The notes: generated by a model from the letters alone, not told the origin. DNA of 64,000 nt from Xenorhabdus budapestensis (GCF_002632465.1 NZ_NIBS01000001.1:93830-157829), one strand, 5' to 3'; positions 8,517 to 18,968 are shown, numbered from the stretch's first letter. A program made the numbers and translations.

Positions 8517-9914
8517 ATGCCGTATGAAAATACGGCATCGGTTATAACTCCGATGCAGCATGCTTCTGAAGCATGTTTGGCTACACCGGAAGGGCGAAAA
8601 GGGTTTTGGCGAGCTATTTTCTCTTGTTGGCTAGGTACGACAATGGAATATGCTGATTTCGCACTTTACGGTTTAGCCGCGGGTATCATCTTTGCTGACG
8701 TTTTCTTTCCTGAAACAGCACCAATGATAGCTTTATTGGCAAGTTTTGCTACTTACTCTGTCGGGTTTATTGCCCGTCCCATTGGCGCACTTATGTTTGG
8801 TTGGTTAGGAGACCGCAAAGGACGCAAATTTGTCATGTTAATGACAGTGACGCTTATGGGAATATCAACCACACTTATCGGGCTTATCCCTAGCTACGCT
8901 CTTATTGGTATTTGGGCACCGATTTGTTTGGTGACGCTGCGGTTTATACAGGGATTAGGAGCGGGAGCGGCGTTATCCGGTGGTACTGTTATATTGGGTG
9001 AATTTGCACCGTCAGCACAACGTGGTTTAGTTTCATCTATTATTGCCCTTGGCTCTAATGGTGGAACGTTACTGGCATCACTTGTTTGGCTGCTGGTATT
9101 GATGATGGATAAAGAGAGTTTACTGGATTGGGGTTGGCGTATCCCATTCCTGTGCAGTTTTTTGATAGTGATAATGGCCTTATTCATTCGTCATTACATG
9201 AGTGAAACACCAGTCTTCGAACGTTATAAAGCGATGATGGCAGAACAGCGCGAACAAACATTGGGTGAGGGAGATAAGTATCAGACAGCCGATAGCTCTC
9301 GTTGTTTCTGGCAACGAACCAGAGCATTCTGGCTTATGGTTGGCTTGCGTATTGGTGAAAATGGCCCGTCATATTTGGTGCAAGGGTTCATCATCGGTTA
9401 CGTCGCTAATGTGCTGATGATGGACAAATTTATTCCAATGTTTGCTGTGCTTATCGCATCAATATTGGGTTTTCTGATCATTCCATTGGCGGGCTATTTT
9501 TCAGATCGTTTTGGTCGCCGTATTACTTATCGTTGGTTTTGTCTATTACTTGTTTGTTATGCACTTCCTGCTTTTATGTTCTTGGAAAGCCGTGAACCTA
9601 TTATTGTTATCCTGACTATTGTTGTAGGCATGGGATTGGCTTCACTCGGTATCTTTGGTGTGCAGGCCGCCTGGGGAGTAGAACTATTTGGAGTAACTAA
9701 CCGTTATTCCAAAATGGCCGTTGCGAAAGAATTAGGAGCTATGTTGTCCGGTGGGACTGCGCCATTGGTTGCAGCGGCTTTATTATCTTTCAGTGGGCAT
9801 TGGTGGCCTATTTCCTGTTATTTTGCAGTGATGGCGGGGATCGGTCTTATTACAACATTTTTTGCACCTGAAACACGTGGCAGAGACCTGAATTTACTTG
9901 AGGACGCGATTTAG
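8517..9914 (+). CDS. MHS-type MFS metabolite:proton symporter
   Basis: A 465-residue protein with about 12 hydrophobic segments. The loop after segment 2 reads GWLGDRKGRKFVML and the matching loop in the second half is GYFSDRFGRRITYR; both are the MFS signature. SCWLGTTMEYADFALYG near residue 40 and RFIQGLGAGAALSGG near residue 145 are typical of the metabolite:H+ symporter family (ProP, ShiA and KgtP relatives). It probably imports a small organic acid or osmolyte across the inner membrane; the substrate cannot be read from sequence. It is followed after 69 bases by a LacI-type regulator in the same direction, suggesting a regulated two-gene unit. Confidence 0.85.
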   Translation: MPYENTASVITPMQHASEACLATPEGRKGFWRAIFSCWLGTTMEYADFALYGLAAGIIFADVFFPETAPMIALLASFATYSVGFIARPIGALMFGWLGDRKGRKFVMLMTVTLMGISTTLIGLIPSYALIGIWAPICLVTLRFIQGLGAGAALSGGTVILGEFAPSAQRGLVSSIIALGSNGGTLLASLVWLLVLMMDKESLLDWGWRIPFLCSFLIVIMALFIRHYMSETPVFERYKAMMAEQREQTLGEGDKYQTADSSRCFWQRTRAFWLMVGLRIGENGPSYLVQGFIIGYVANVLMMDKFIPMFAVLIASILGFLIIPLAGYFSDRFGRRITYRWFCLLLVCYALPAFMFLESREPIIVILTIVVGMGLASLGIFGVQAAWGVELFGVTNRYSKMAVAKELGAMLSGGTAPLVAAALLSFSGHWWPISCYFAVMAGIGLITTFFAPETRGRDLNLLEDAI

Positions 9915-9983
9915 TGTCCTTCCATTTTTCGTATTTTTACCAATTAGATCTCTGTCTCAATTTGTGGGACTAACATAGGTATT

Positions 9984-10994
9984 ATGAATTCTCGCTTAAA
10001 AAGAATAACACGTAGCGATGTTGCGAAAGAAGCTGGAACCTCGGTAGCTGTCGTCAGTTATGTCATCAACAATGGCCCACGTCCTGTTGCAGAAGCTACT
10101 CGCCAGCGCGTATTGGCAGCGATAGAAAAAACAGGTTATCGGCCGAATAACATTGCTAAAGCATTGGCTTCTGGCTCGACACACGCTTATGGTTTGGTCC
10201 TGCCGGATATCTCTAATCCCTTTCTTTCTTCGGTAGCATGTGCTTTGCAGCAGGAGGCTTTTAAGCACGGGCAAGTATTGTTGCCGGGAGATTCAGGAGA
10301 TAATCGGCTTCGGGAAAAGGAGCTTATCAACAACTTATTGAATCGTCAGATCGACGGTTTGCTGTATACCAGTGTGGATCGCCATCCTTATATTGATTTG
10401 ATTCAGGCCAGTGGAACTCCCTGCGTTATGCTTGATTGGGTTAATGCTGATTCAAATGTTAGTGCAATTCGTGTGAATGAAAGGATTGCAGCATTTAAAG
10501 TGACTCAACACCTGACAGAGCATGATTACTGGGATATTGCCATTATCTGTGGTCCTCTTAATATGCTGAATACTCAGGATCGTCTTTCTGGCTGGCGGGA
10601 TGCTTTAAAACAAGCAGACTTGGCGGTACGGCAAGAATGGATCTTTTCCACGGACTATACTCGCCCGGGCGGTTATGAGGCAACGTTACGGATGCTAAAA
10701 GGGAAATTGCCTCGTGCACTGTTTGCTACTAATGAATTACAGGCATTCGGTTGCTTGCGCGCGCTGGCTGAACATAAGATAGCAGTACCCGCTGATATTG
10801 CATTGGTCTGTTTCAATGCGACTCAGCAATCTCTGTTTAATGTGCCTTCCTTAACCGCGGTTCGTCAGCCGGTTGACCAAATGGCACAAACAGCTATCGA
10901 AATATTGAGATCATGGAATGGCAAAGCTCAGGAATGCGAATTCGAGTTTGAGTTACAAATTGGTGAATCTTGTGGTTGTCTATTTGAGCGGTAA
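9984..10994 (+). CDS. LacI-family transcriptional regulator
   Basis: A 336-residue regulator. Residues 8-55 form the LacI helix-turn-helix and hinge helix (RSDVAKEAGTSVAVVSYVIN, then RVLAAIEKTGYRPNNIAKAL). The rest is a periplasmic-binding-protein-like effector domain (YGLVLPDISNPFLSSV, INNLLNRQIDGLLY, DIALVCFNATQQSLFNVPSL, LTAVRQPVDQMAQTA). It probably represses the upstream symporter gene and itself in response to the transported compound; the palindrome at 8400 is a candidate site. The effector is unknown. Confidence 0.9.
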   Translation: MNSRLKRITRSDVAKEAGTSVAVVSYVINNGPRPVAEATRQRVLAAIEKTGYRPNNIAKALASGSTHAYGLVLPDISNPFLSSVACALQQEAFKHGQVLLPGDSGDNRLREKELINNLLNRQIDGLLYTSVDRHPYIDLIQASGTPCVMLDWVNADSNVSAIRVNERIAAFKVTQHLTEHDYWDIAIICGPLNMLNTQDRLSGWRDALKQADLAVRQEWIFSTDYTRPGGYEATLRMLKGKLPRALFATNELQAFGCLRALAEHKIAVPADIALVCFNATQQSLFNVPSLTAVRQPVDQMAQTAIEILRSWNGKAQECEFEFELQIGESCGCLFER

Positions 10995-11005
10995 CCTTGC
11001 TCAAA

Positions 11006-11036
11006 CTATGTGGCAGCAATATAAACTGCCACATAG
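11006..11036 (+). terminator. Strong hairpin downstream of the LacI-family gene
   Basis: CTATGTGGCAG pairs perfectly with CTGCCACATAG around a nine-base loop, 12 bases after the stop codon. No T run follows, so it may be a 3'-end stabiliser or weak terminator. Confidence 0.55.
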
Positions 11037-11116
11037 GATGAAAAATTGCCCGGCCGATTACTGTAGAATCGACTTCCCGCAGGATAAGATTATGGCTTGA
11101 TATTCGTGAGGCTGAG

Positions 11117-11377
11117 TTACTGAATCCGAGAAAAAACCACAGACAGGATCACTTCAAGAATCGGCTGCAAGGCGATAATTCCGAGTGCTATCGCAAAGGT
11201 GAAGACAAATACAAGCACCAGATTGCGTTGGGGATAGCGTTCGGAAATTTTTCCTATGATAAAACCAATCAGGATTGCACCACTGCCATAGATGATACGA
11301 TACAGGCCGGTGTTATCGCACTTTTTGAATATTTGTACTCTGAAATAGTTAACTGATATATCTTTAAGAGGATTAAT
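11117..11377 (-). pseudogene. Remnant of a small or truncated membrane protein
   Basis: Read on the minus strand, an open frame of about 86 codons has no ATG, GTG or usable TTG start. Its product contains YRIIYGSGAILIGFIIGKIS and ERYPQRNLVLVFVFTFAIAL, and then ends in SVVFSRIQ. Three hydrophobic stretches with a basic loop suggest the C-terminal end of an integral membrane protein. I do not recognise the family. The missing start and the AT-rich flank suggest a broken gene. Confidence 0.45.
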
Positions 11378-11701
11378 CTATTTTTAAATAACTTAATTTA
11401 ATTATAAGGTTGCTAAATAAAAGTTATTTTTATTGGGGGTTAATAATGAATTAAATGGATTTTTTTTACTGATAGATTTATAGATAACTTTGATATGAAA
11501 TAGATGAATGTATATTTAACCCACTTTAAATTTTATCTTTGTAAGATTTTCTTAATCCATTATCTAATAATTACATTATTAATTTCATATTCTTTTTTTA
11601 AGAATGGAGCATAGACTTCAAGAGATATGTGAGTATAAAATTCGGCAACTTTTATAGTTTGTTTCCTTTTTTATATGATTTGCTCTTAAAGAGAAAGTAT
11701 T
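11378..11701. other. AT-rich spacer before the DUF805 gene
   Basis: A 324-base stretch of very low GC with no recognisable gene. It must hold the promoter of the DUF805 gene; AAAGAGAAAG just before 11702 is its likely ribosome site. Confidence 0.45.
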
Positions 11702-12055
11702 ATGAATTGGTATTTTCAAGTTTTTAAAAATTATGCTGATTTTTCAGGACGTGCGCGTCGTAAAGAATATTGGATGTTCTATCTGTTCAATATAATTATT
11801 TTTTTCGCAATCTGTATATTAGGCGCAATACTCAGTGATACCATTGGTTCTATAGTGATGCTTATTTATGCACTAGTTGCTTTGATCCCATCACTTGCAG
11901 TAACAGTACGTCGTCTCCACGATACTAATCGTTCTGGTTGGTGGATCTTACTAGTTTTTGTTCCAATTGGAGGCATTGTAGTATTTATATTCACTCTTTT
12001 AGAAGGCACTGAAGGCAGTAATGACTACGGTGCTGATCCGAAAGCCATGCGTTAG
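11702..12055 (+). CDS. DUF805 inner membrane protein (YhaH-like)
   Basis: A 117-residue protein that fits DUF805: an N-terminal MNWYFQVFKNYADFSGRARR followed by KEYWMF, then three or four membrane segments, then VRRLHDTNRSGWW between segments and GTEGSNDYGADPK at the end. The family is common in enterics (YhaH, YhaI), and no firm biochemical role is known. It stands alone, with a spacer upstream and a terminator downstream that also serves the converging MFS gene. Confidence 0.88.
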   Translation: MNWYFQVFKNYADFSGRARRKEYWMFYLFNIIIFFAICILGAILSDTIGSIVMLIYALVALIPSLAVTVRRLHDTNRSGWWILLVFVPIGGIVVFIFTLLEGTEGSNDYGADPKAMR

Positions 12056-12102
12056 TATTTTAATATCTCTTTGGTTTTATTTCTTTAGTTTGCCATCATC
12101 TC

Positions 12103-12139
12103 AAAAACGTCGTCTATTATTTTATAGCGGCGTTTTTTT
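12103..12139. terminator. Bidirectional terminator between the DUF805 and MFS genes
   Basis: AAAAACGTCG pairs with CGGCGTTTTT (one mismatch) and is flanked by A and T runs, so it can act for both converging genes. Confidence 0.65.
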
Positions 12140-12188
12140 ATAAATAAAAAGCTAAGTTTAGTATGAATATAAATGGTTTTTTATTACC

Positions 12189-13397
12189 TTAATTCTCATT
12201 TCTCCCACGCAGAAGTAAGTAAATCAATAAGCCACTAAATACCATTACCGCCATGAGTATCGGTATTTGCTGAGCGATTCTGGATTCCAGTACAGCACCG
12301 AAACAGACATATCCAAGAGGAACACTAAGAAAACGTGTGGAGGTAAATAGGGTCATTATCCGGCCAAATAAATTTTCTGGCACTTGGCGCTGAATTAGTG
12401 TGACTTCTACCGGCGCTGTAAAACCAATACCATAGCCGATGGCAAAAAGTTGGATAAATAGTACATACTGCTCACTGAATAGAGACAAAGATATGAAACC
12501 TAATCCGAGCAGGCTGTAACCGGCCAAAATAATTCGGTAACTGGAAAAATGTTTGCCACAGATACCGTAAAGCAAAGAGGAAAGCGTTGTACCTATACCA
12601 AAACATGTCATCGAAATGCCAAGGCTGACAACGGAATTAAATTCGGTTTTATTTATGTAAGGCAGATAAATGATCAAGAATGGAGTAATAACAAAATTAA
12701 TTATTGAGCTGAGGATTAGAACAGAAAACAGTTCCTTTTCTGATTTAATATAGTTGAATGCTTCAAGGAAATAACGATGTGGCAGAGAATGGGGTTCAGT
12801 CACCTGATCTATATCGGTAACAAAATGTTTTTTCAGAATGATGATCCCCAGTGCAACCACTAAAAAACTGATTGCATCAAAATATAAGGCATTTATTGTA
12901 CCGAGCATTGCGATAATCAGTGAGCCAAAAACAGGGCCAATAAGATCACAGATATTTTCAATGGTGCTATTTATTCCGTTAATTAATTCATTTTCTCTTT
13001 TATGCTGTTTTATCTCTTTTGCCAGTATGACATCTTTTGCCAGACGTCCTGGAGAATCCAGAATAGTTGAAAATATTAGCAGGATAGCGAATAGATAAAA
13101 GTGCAAGATATCCATAGTGTAAAACACAGGGATTAATAATATACTCAAGAAATTAACTAAATCAGATAGCATTGAGATGCGAAACGCACCATATTTATCC
13201 ACCAACTGTGCGCTAAAGAAAATAGAAAGTATTATTGGCACTATTTTGGCTGACATGACGGCGGCAACCAGCAATGGGCTGCCTGATATTTCCAGAATCA
13301 ACCACGGAATGGCAATTTCTGTAATGGTGTTTCCCAGAATAGAAACACCATTTAATGCCAGTAAGCCACTTATTTGAAAAGGGATGCGTTTGACCAT
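12189..13397 (-). CDS. MFS transporter of the macrolide/drug exporter type
   Basis: A 402-residue protein with about 12 membrane segments. ALNGVSILGNTITEIAIPWL and ILEISGSP at the N-terminus, QLVDKYGAFRISMLSDLVN after segment 2, and LIQRQVPENLFGRIMTLF in the second half are typical of the MFS subgroup containing MefA-like exporters. It is presumed to be a proton-coupled efflux protein of the inner membrane; the substrate is unknown. It lies 50 bases downstream of mscM in the same direction, and DUF805 converges on it, so it looks like an insertion at the 3' side of the psd-mscM operon. Confidence 0.82.
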   Translation of the reverse strand: MVKRIPFQISGLLALNGVSILGNTITEIAIPWLILEISGSPLLVAAVMSAKIVPIILSIFFSAQLVDKYGAFRISMLSDLVNFLSILLIPVFYTMDILHFYLFAILLIFSTILDSPGRLAKDVILAKEIKQHKRENELINGINSTIENICDLIGPVFGSLIIAMLGTINALYFDAISFLVVALGIIILKKHFVTDIDQVTEPHSLPHRYFLEAFNYIKSEKELFSVLILSSIINFVITPFLIIYLPYINKTEFNSVVSLGISMTCFGIGTTLSSLLYGICGKHFSSYRIILAGYSLLGLGFISLSLFSEQYVLFIQLFAIGYGIGFTAPVEVTLIQRQVPENLFGRIMTLFTSTRFLSVPLGYVCFGAVLESRIAQQIPILMAVMVFSGLLIYLLLRGRNEN

Positions 13398-13447
13398 ATT
13401 TTGAGTTTCTTCTTTCCTTAATTTCCTTCCCTAATTAAGCCCTAACT

Positions 13448-16400
13448 TTACAGGTCTCCTGGTTTACGGGGAGGATTACGACCTGATGTGTTGGTAGTAG
13501 CACTGCGAATAGTAGTACTGCGAATTTCCTGCCCAAAAATATCAACGCGTGCCTGAAATGGCGGGAACGGCAGGGTAATATCATGTTTGCGGAATTCTTG
13601 CAAAATATACTGATGCACTTCATGGCGGGCAGGCATACGGTGCCCCATTTCTGCGGCATAAGCACGCAGTTCATAGATCTGAATCCCTTGTTGCAGGTCA
13701 ACCAGATAGACTTCGGGCATCGGGTTATCGAGAATTAACGGGCACCGTCTGGCGGCAGTCATTAATATATCGGTTGCTTTCGCGGACTCTGTTTCTACGG
13801 GGACAGGAATAGTCAGGACAATACGGGTAATTGTATCTGACAATGACCAGTTGATAAATTGCTCAGTAATAAATGCTTTATTAGGAACGATAATCTCTTT
13901 TCTGTCCCAATCGGACAGGGTGGTTGCCCGTGTGTTAATTTTCGTGATACTACCGGTCAAGCCACGAATAGTCACCGTATCGCCAATGCGGATTGGCTTT
14001 TCAAACAAGATCATCAGGCCTGAAATAATATTGCCAAAAATTTCCTGTAATCCAAAACCAAGCCCAACCCCCATTGCTGCAATCAGCCATTGCAGTTTCG
14101 ACCATTCAATGCCCACTAATGAGAAACCGACAATCCCACCGATCAAGGTAATACCGTATTTGGTTAATGTTGTGATGGCATAACCTGTGCCCGGTGTCAG
14201 TTCCAAGTGCTGTAACAGTGCTAGCTCAAGTAGCGCAGGGAGGTTGCGGATAAGCTGTGCAGTGATCACAATAACCAGGATCGCAATCAGAACGGAACCC
14301 ATTGTTATTGGCTGGACGGTATCAACACCGTTGATGGTCGTGGTGACATCCCATAGCCGGATATTTTCGAGGAAAGAGAAAGCAGAATGTAATTCTGACC
14401 ATAACAGGATCAATGAAACCAGCGCGATCATGGTCAGGATAGAACGTATCAACCCCAGAGATTGGGCACTGATTGCATCTAAATCGATAATCGGTTCTTC
14501 TACTTCAATGGAGCCTTCAATGCTGCTGTTGATATTGGTGGAGTCTTCTTCACTTTTGGCACGTTGGGCAAGAATATCGGCACGACGCTGCTTCGCTCTT
14601 TCGAAAGCAAGTTTACGACGTTGGATTAACATCCATCGACGAGTAATGTGGTAGATGACCAACAGGGAGAACCAGATGGCAACCGAAGTTTCTAGCCGTG
14701 CCAGCAATGCTTGTGACGTTTGCAGGTAGCCGAGCACGGATGCCAGTGCAGCCAGAATTGGTGCAGAGAGTAATATCCACCACAACACAGAGTTTATGAT
14801 GTTTTCACCCGAACCGTGTTTGTCCATATACAGTGGAATACCTGCGCGTTTTAACGTAATGGTAACCAAGCTCAGGGAAACACAGAGCATCAGGAAGCAT
14901 AATCTGCCGAGTGTCGCGGCAAACTCACGCTCACTGTAATTGTTGAATGTGATAAGTGCCATCATAAGGGGCACAATCAGGAATATCGACAAACGATAAA
15001 ACCGCATGGCCCGTTTTACCCGCTCTTCTGGCCAACGGAAATGGGCAATGAACAGGCCATTAGGATGGGCAAATGCCGCACTGAGCATGAAAATCCACAG
15101 GACAGGCGTTGTTTCACTGACACCGTTGCCAATTGCTGTCGCCATTGGGTACTGCCACGCATTTTTCAGGCCGTAGCCAATCGCTGACCAAAGCATCGGC
15201 AGAGGGAGAGCCGCGACAACAGACCAGAATACTGTACGCAGAGTCAGGGTGAAGTGATCTTGTGTCACTTTGCCAATACGGTTGCTGGAACGTTCAAGGA
15301 AAGCATGATATTGGCGATGTGAACTGATGCTGAAAATCACCAGCAATAATGTCCCTAGCAAATAAAGCAGCGTATCCTGCGTGGTCAGCATAACGTGAAT
15401 GGCGATGCCCAATTGGGAGAATGTGTCCAGAGAGAGCAGACGGGTTAGATCCTTTACCACCCGCAGCGGGTAATCCAGCGAAATGGGGTCGACATCCGCA
15501 ACCCAAAACAGATAACGGTGAGTTGCATCTTTAACTTCTTTCAAAGCATCATTTAACTGGTTGGTGGATACTTTGAGTTTTGTCAGCTCTAATATTTCGC
15601 TGTCATAGCCTGAAAGCAGAGAATTCAGTAACTCTTTTCTGGTACGGATAAGGGAATCATAAACCTGTTTTTGTGCCTGGGTCAGATTATTATATGCAAC
15701 GGGAACTTGCCCGCTTTCCCGTTGAGAGTTTTCCAGCATTTCTTCATATTTCAGCCTTTCGACCCGTAACTCCACTATGCTTCGGTCAAGCTGTTGGGAT
15801 TTCGGAACATCCGGGATGTGGGTTAACTGTGTCCTTAAAGCTGCGCCCAGTGCTGTTGAATCACCTAGCCATTGCGCCTGTTCACGAATGGTATTGAGTG
15901 TCTGGCGTACCCGCAGAATATCATCGGCTGCTTTGCGTTGCTGTGAGCCAATGGAATCCATACGTTGGGTTTGCTGGTTAAGCATTTGTGATAAATGGCG
16001 GTTCTGCTGAAGTTCATCCAATAAAAATTGCGGCAGTTTCCCTCCATTCTGCCCTGCCAGCATTTCAGTATGTTCAAGGGCCGACTCTGCTTTTTGTTGC
16101 CGCTGAGCATTTAATTGGCTGCGCAATTGCTGGAGTTGGAGATCCAGCCGTTGATAGCGTTTTTTGAATAATTCTGCCCGTAACCGGGCAATTTCCTGTC
16201 GGTTATTGGCAGAAAGTTGTGCCATCTCCAATTCATTAGTTACCGCTTTGCGGGCATTAACTTCTGCTTGTGCAAGGGTTAATTGGGCTTCTCCCAACAG
16301 CGTGGGAGTAGGACTCAATGATTGAAGCCGGGAAGTTGCCTCGGTTAGCAGGCGTCTTGCTTCAGCTTGTTGTTGAGGTAAGAGATTGACTGAGTCACTG

Positions 16401-16807
16401 ATTTCGCGGATTTTATCCTGTTCTTGTTGTAACTGCCGCTCTTGTTCCAGCAATTGGCTGCTGAGCTGGATAATTTGCTGCTCTAAGTTGCTGATTGGCT
16501 GATTAGCTGGAATAGCTGGAGGAGGCTCACTTGCAGCCAGAATTTTCTGGCGCAACTCTTTAATGATTTTAGGAAAATCATCAATGGCCTGTTGATATTT
16601 CTCAATTCTTTCTTTAGAGGACTTGGCATCATTAACCCAGTTGATAGCCCCTTGAAATGCTTGCGCAACCTCTGCATCCTGTGGATTTTTACTGCCTTCA
16701 ACCTGTTTGAGATTTTGTTTCAGTTGATTTTCATCCAGCTGTATTGTGGAAGCAAAAGCCAGATTCGCAATTAACAGGCTAAGAAGTAAACTGATAATCA
16801 GGCGCAC
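13448..16807 (-). CDS. mscM: Miniconductance mechanosensitive channel MscM (YjeP)
   Basis: A 1119-residue channel that releases solutes across the inner membrane on osmotic downshift. A signal peptide (about 1-19, ending LAFAS) is followed by a long periplasmic coiled-coil region rich in Gln and Leu (about 30-430). Then come about 11 membrane segments (about 480-910) and the MscS pore and beta domain (GLGFGLQEIFGNIISGLMIL, EKPIRIGDTVTI, ATTLSDWDRKEIIVPNKAFI). The length fits Escherichia MscM (1107). It follows psd after 24 bases, the conserved psd-mscM operon. Confidence 0.96.
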   Translation of the reverse strand: MRLIISLLLSLLIANLAFASTIQLDENQLKQNLKQVEGSKNPQDAEVAQAFQGAINWVNDAKSSKERIEKYQQAIDDFPKIIKELRQKILAASEPPPAIPANQPISNLEQQIIQLSSQLLEQERQLQQEQDKIREISDSVNLLPQQQAEARRLLTEATSRLQSLSPTPTLLGEAQLTLAQAEVNARKAVTNELEMAQLSANNRQEIARLRAELFKKRYQRLDLQLQQLRSQLNAQRQQKAESALEHTEMLAGQNGGKLPQFLLDELQQNRHLSQMLNQQTQRMDSIGSQQRKAADDILRVRQTLNTIREQAQWLGDSTALGAALRTQLTHIPDVPKSQQLDRSIVELRVERLKYEEMLENSQRESGQVPVAYNNLTQAQKQVYDSLIRTRKELLNSLLSGYDSEILELTKLKVSTNQLNDALKEVKDATHRYLFWVADVDPISLDYPLRVVKDLTRLLSLDTFSQLGIAIHVMLTTQDTLLYLLGTLLLVIFSISSHRQYHAFLERSSNRIGKVTQDHFTLTLRTVFWSVVAALPLPMLWSAIGYGLKNAWQYPMATAIGNGVSETTPVLWIFMLSAAFAHPNGLFIAHFRWPEERVKRAMRFYRLSIFLIVPLMMALITFNNYSEREFAATLGRLCFLMLCVSLSLVTITLKRAGIPLYMDKHGSGENIINSVLWWILLSAPILAALASVLGYLQTSQALLARLETSVAIWFSLLVIYHITRRWMLIQRRKLAFERAKQRRADILAQRAKSEEDSTNINSSIEGSIEVEEPIIDLDAISAQSLGLIRSILTMIALVSLILLWSELHSAFSFLENIRLWDVTTTINGVDTVQPITMGSVLIAILVIVITAQLIRNLPALLELALLQHLELTPGTGYAITTLTKYGITLIGGIVGFSLVGIEWSKLQWLIAAMGVGLGFGLQEIFGNIISGLMILFEKPIRIGDTVTIRGLTGSITKINTRATTLSDWDRKEIIVPNKAFITEQFINWSLSDTITRIVLTIPVPVETESAKATDILMTAARRCPLILDNPMPEVYLVDLQQGIQIYELRAYAAEMGHRMPARHEVHQYILQEFRKHDITLPFPPFQARVDIFGQEIRSTTIRSATTNTSGRNPPRKPGDL

Positions 16808-16831
16808 AATAAGGGGCTCCTTGGTAATAAA

Positions 16832-17755
16832 TTAACTAGCGTTATTTTGATTCATAGAAACATTAGCGTGCTCAGTTTGTTCTCCCTCTTTGGTGATAGT
16901 TTGTGCCAGTAAGTCACCCATCTGGGTTTGTGAACCACTGTATAAATTATTAGCAAACTGAATCTGATTAGGAACAAACAGGTTGATCACGGTTGAACCA
17001 AGTTTGAAACGACCCATTTCTTCTCCTTTCTTGAGGGAAACGGCACCTTCTTCACCTTCTGCCGGATAAGTCCAGCGTTTGATAATGCCTTCACGTGGAG
17101 GCGTCACACAGCCACTCCAGACGGTTTCTATGCTACCTACAATAGTTGCACCGACTAAAATTTGTGCCATTGGGCCGAAGGCGGTATCAAACAGGCAGAT
17201 AACGCGCTCATTGCGTGCAAACAAATTAGGGACATTTGCAGCAGTCAATGGATTGACGGAAAACAGATCTCCCGGAACATAAATCATCTCTTTCAGTACG
17301 CCATCACATGGCATATGGACACGGTGATAATCTTTTGGTGATAAGTAAATCGTGACAAACTGACCATTGCGGAATTGCTCGGCAAGCTGGTATTGACCAG
17401 CCAGCAATGCTTCCACAGTGTAGTAGTGGCCTTTAGCCTGAATAATTTGTTCTTCCCGGATAGCGCCTAACTGGCTGATAGCACCGTCTGCGGGAAGAGC
17501 CAGTTGGTGGGCTTCATTGACGATAGGGCGAATACCCTCTTTTAATGGGCGGACAAAAAATTCATTGAATGTTGAATAAGCTTTAAAAGAAGGCTCTTGG
17601 GCTTCATTCATATTGACTTTATAAACTTTGGCAAAAGCTTGAATGGCAAGTTGTGTTAACCAACCAGCCTTTTTATTAGCAAACCAACCTGCTAAGTGAG
17701 TAATACATTGCTTTGGCAATAAATATTGTAGTCTGATTTTAATATTGTCTAGCAC
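16832..17755 (-). CDS. psd: Phosphatidylserine decarboxylase proenzyme
   Basis: Psd converts phosphatidylserine to phosphatidylethanolamine at the inner membrane. The 307-residue proenzyme has RTFNEFF-like [13 protein letters not shown] at its start, the HMPCDG and YHRVHMP residues of the active site, and the LGST motif (about residue 250) where self-cleavage between Gly and Ser creates the pyruvoyl group. The C-terminal tail is shorter than in Escherichia. First gene of the psd-mscM operon; rsgA lies upstream in the same direction. Confidence 0.97.
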   Translation of the reverse strand: MLDNIKIRLQYLLPKQCITHLAGWFANKKAGWLTQLAIQAFAKVYKVNMNEAQEPSFKAYSTFNEFFVRPLKEGIRPIVNEAHQLALPADGAISQLGAIREEQIIQAKGHYYTVEALLAGQYQLAEQFRNGQFVTIYLSPKDYHRVHMPCDGVLKEMIYVPGDLFSVNPLTAANVPNLFARNERVICLFDTAFGPMAQILVGATIVGSIETVWSGCVTPPREGIIKRWTYPAEGEEGAVSLKKGEEMGRFKLGSTVINLFVPNQIQFANNLYSGSQTQMGDLLAQTITKEGEQTEHANVSMNQNNAS

Positions 17756-17775
17756 ATTAACCTCTTGGATTTTTT

Positions 17776-17816
17776 ATACCCGTCTTTCAAGTTGCAGTCT
17801 GAAATCCATAGGGTAT
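17776..17816. repeat. Short deleted form of the palindromic repeat
   Basis: Starts ATACCCGTCTTTCAAGTTGC and ends GAAATCCATAGGGTAT, keeping both ends of the 137-bp element with the middle deleted. It lies in the rsgA-psd gap. Confidence 0.65.
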
Positions 17817-17897
17817 ATAGGTAAATTGGGCAAAAGTCAGCTATTGTACCTGCCCTTATGCTGAATGTCAGGGCAACGTATTGCTAATTATTGTGTC

Positions 17898-18968
17898 TCA
17901 TTTTTGACCTTCAGTGAAATTTTTGCGTGGCTTTACCTGAGCCATACTTTCCAGTATGCGGTGGTAATTTTCAAAACGCTCTTCCGCGATAGACCCTAGT
18001 TCCAGGGCTTCCCGTAAAGCACAGCCGGGATCATCTAGATGCTTACAATCACGGAATTTACATCCACCAAGATAATCGCGGAATTCAATGAAACCTTGTA
18101 CTACCTGTTCTGGTGTCAGGTGCCATAACCCGAATTCCCGTACACCGGGGGAGTCGATGACATCTCCTCCCTGTGGGAAATGATAGAGGCGTGCTGTTGT
18201 AGTTGTATGCTGACCAAGGCCGGAATTGTCCGAGACTTCATTGACCAGAATCTCTTTTTCGTTGTTTGGGAGCAGGGTGTTAAGTAGGCTGGATTTCCCG
18301 ACCCCGGACTGACCAGCGAAAATACTGATTTTATCAGCCAGTAAGTTAATCAGTTCTGATATACCTTCTCCTGTATAGCTGGAAACTTCCAGCACCCGAT
18401 AGCTGATATGACGGTAAATATCCATGACACTGTTGACCCATTCACGTCTTTCGTCATCCAATAGATCAATTTTATTGAGCACAATCAAAGGTTCAATATT
18501 GAGTGTTTCACACGCAACCAGATAGCGATCGATAATATTCAGTGAGAGTTCAGGCAATATGGCAGAAACAATCACAATTTGGTTGATATTGGCTGCAATG
18601 GGTTTAATGCCATCGTAATAATCGGGACGGGTGAGGACGGAAGAGCGTTCATGTACCGCTTCGACAATCCCATTGATCTTCACATCAGACTGGAGCTGTA
18701 ATGCGGGTCGCCATACGACACGGTCACCGGTCACCAGTGAACGGATTGTCCTGCGGATATTACAGCGTTGTATGGAGCCGTCTGCGGCTTCAATGTCTGT
18801 ATGTTGGCCGAATCGACTGATAACCAGCCCTTCTTGTGGCTCACCAAGCTGGCTGTCATCCAGTTCTGGTTTTTGGGTATCAGTCCTTTTGAGCGGCTGT
18901 TTCAGTCTGCGCTGATGATTGGCCTGCACACGGCGTTGCTGCCCTTTGGAGAGTTTACTTTTAGCCAC
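17898..18968 (-). CDS. rsgA: Ribosome small subunit-dependent GTPase RsgA
   Basis: A late 30S assembly factor whose GTPase is activated by the small subunit. The 356-residue protein has an N-terminal basic region and OB fold ([23 protein letters not shown]), then the circularly permuted GTPase with NKID (G4) before [12 protein letters not shown] (G1) and DSPGVREFG (G3). The zinc-binding knuckle is [14 protein letters not shown], and a C-terminal helix follows. orn is divergent across 112 bases, the Escherichia arrangement, so both promoters share that spacer. Confidence 0.97.
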   Translation of the reverse strand: MAKSKLSKGQQRRVQANHQRRLKQPLKRTDTQKPELDDSQLGEPQEGLVISRFGQHTDIEAADGSIQRCNIRRTIRSLVTGDRVVWRPALQLQSDVKINGIVEAVHERSSVLTRPDYYDGIKPIAANINQIVIVSAILPELSLNIIDRYLVACETLNIEPLIVLNKIDLLDDERREWVNSVMDIYRHISYRVLEVSSYTGEGISELINLLADKISIFAGQSGVGKSSLLNTLLPNNEKEILVNEVSDNSGLGQHTTTTARLYHFPQGGDVIDSPGVREFGLWHLTPEQVVQGFIEFRDYLGGCKFRDCKHLDDPGCALREALELGSIAEERFENYHRILESMAQVKPRKNFTEGQK

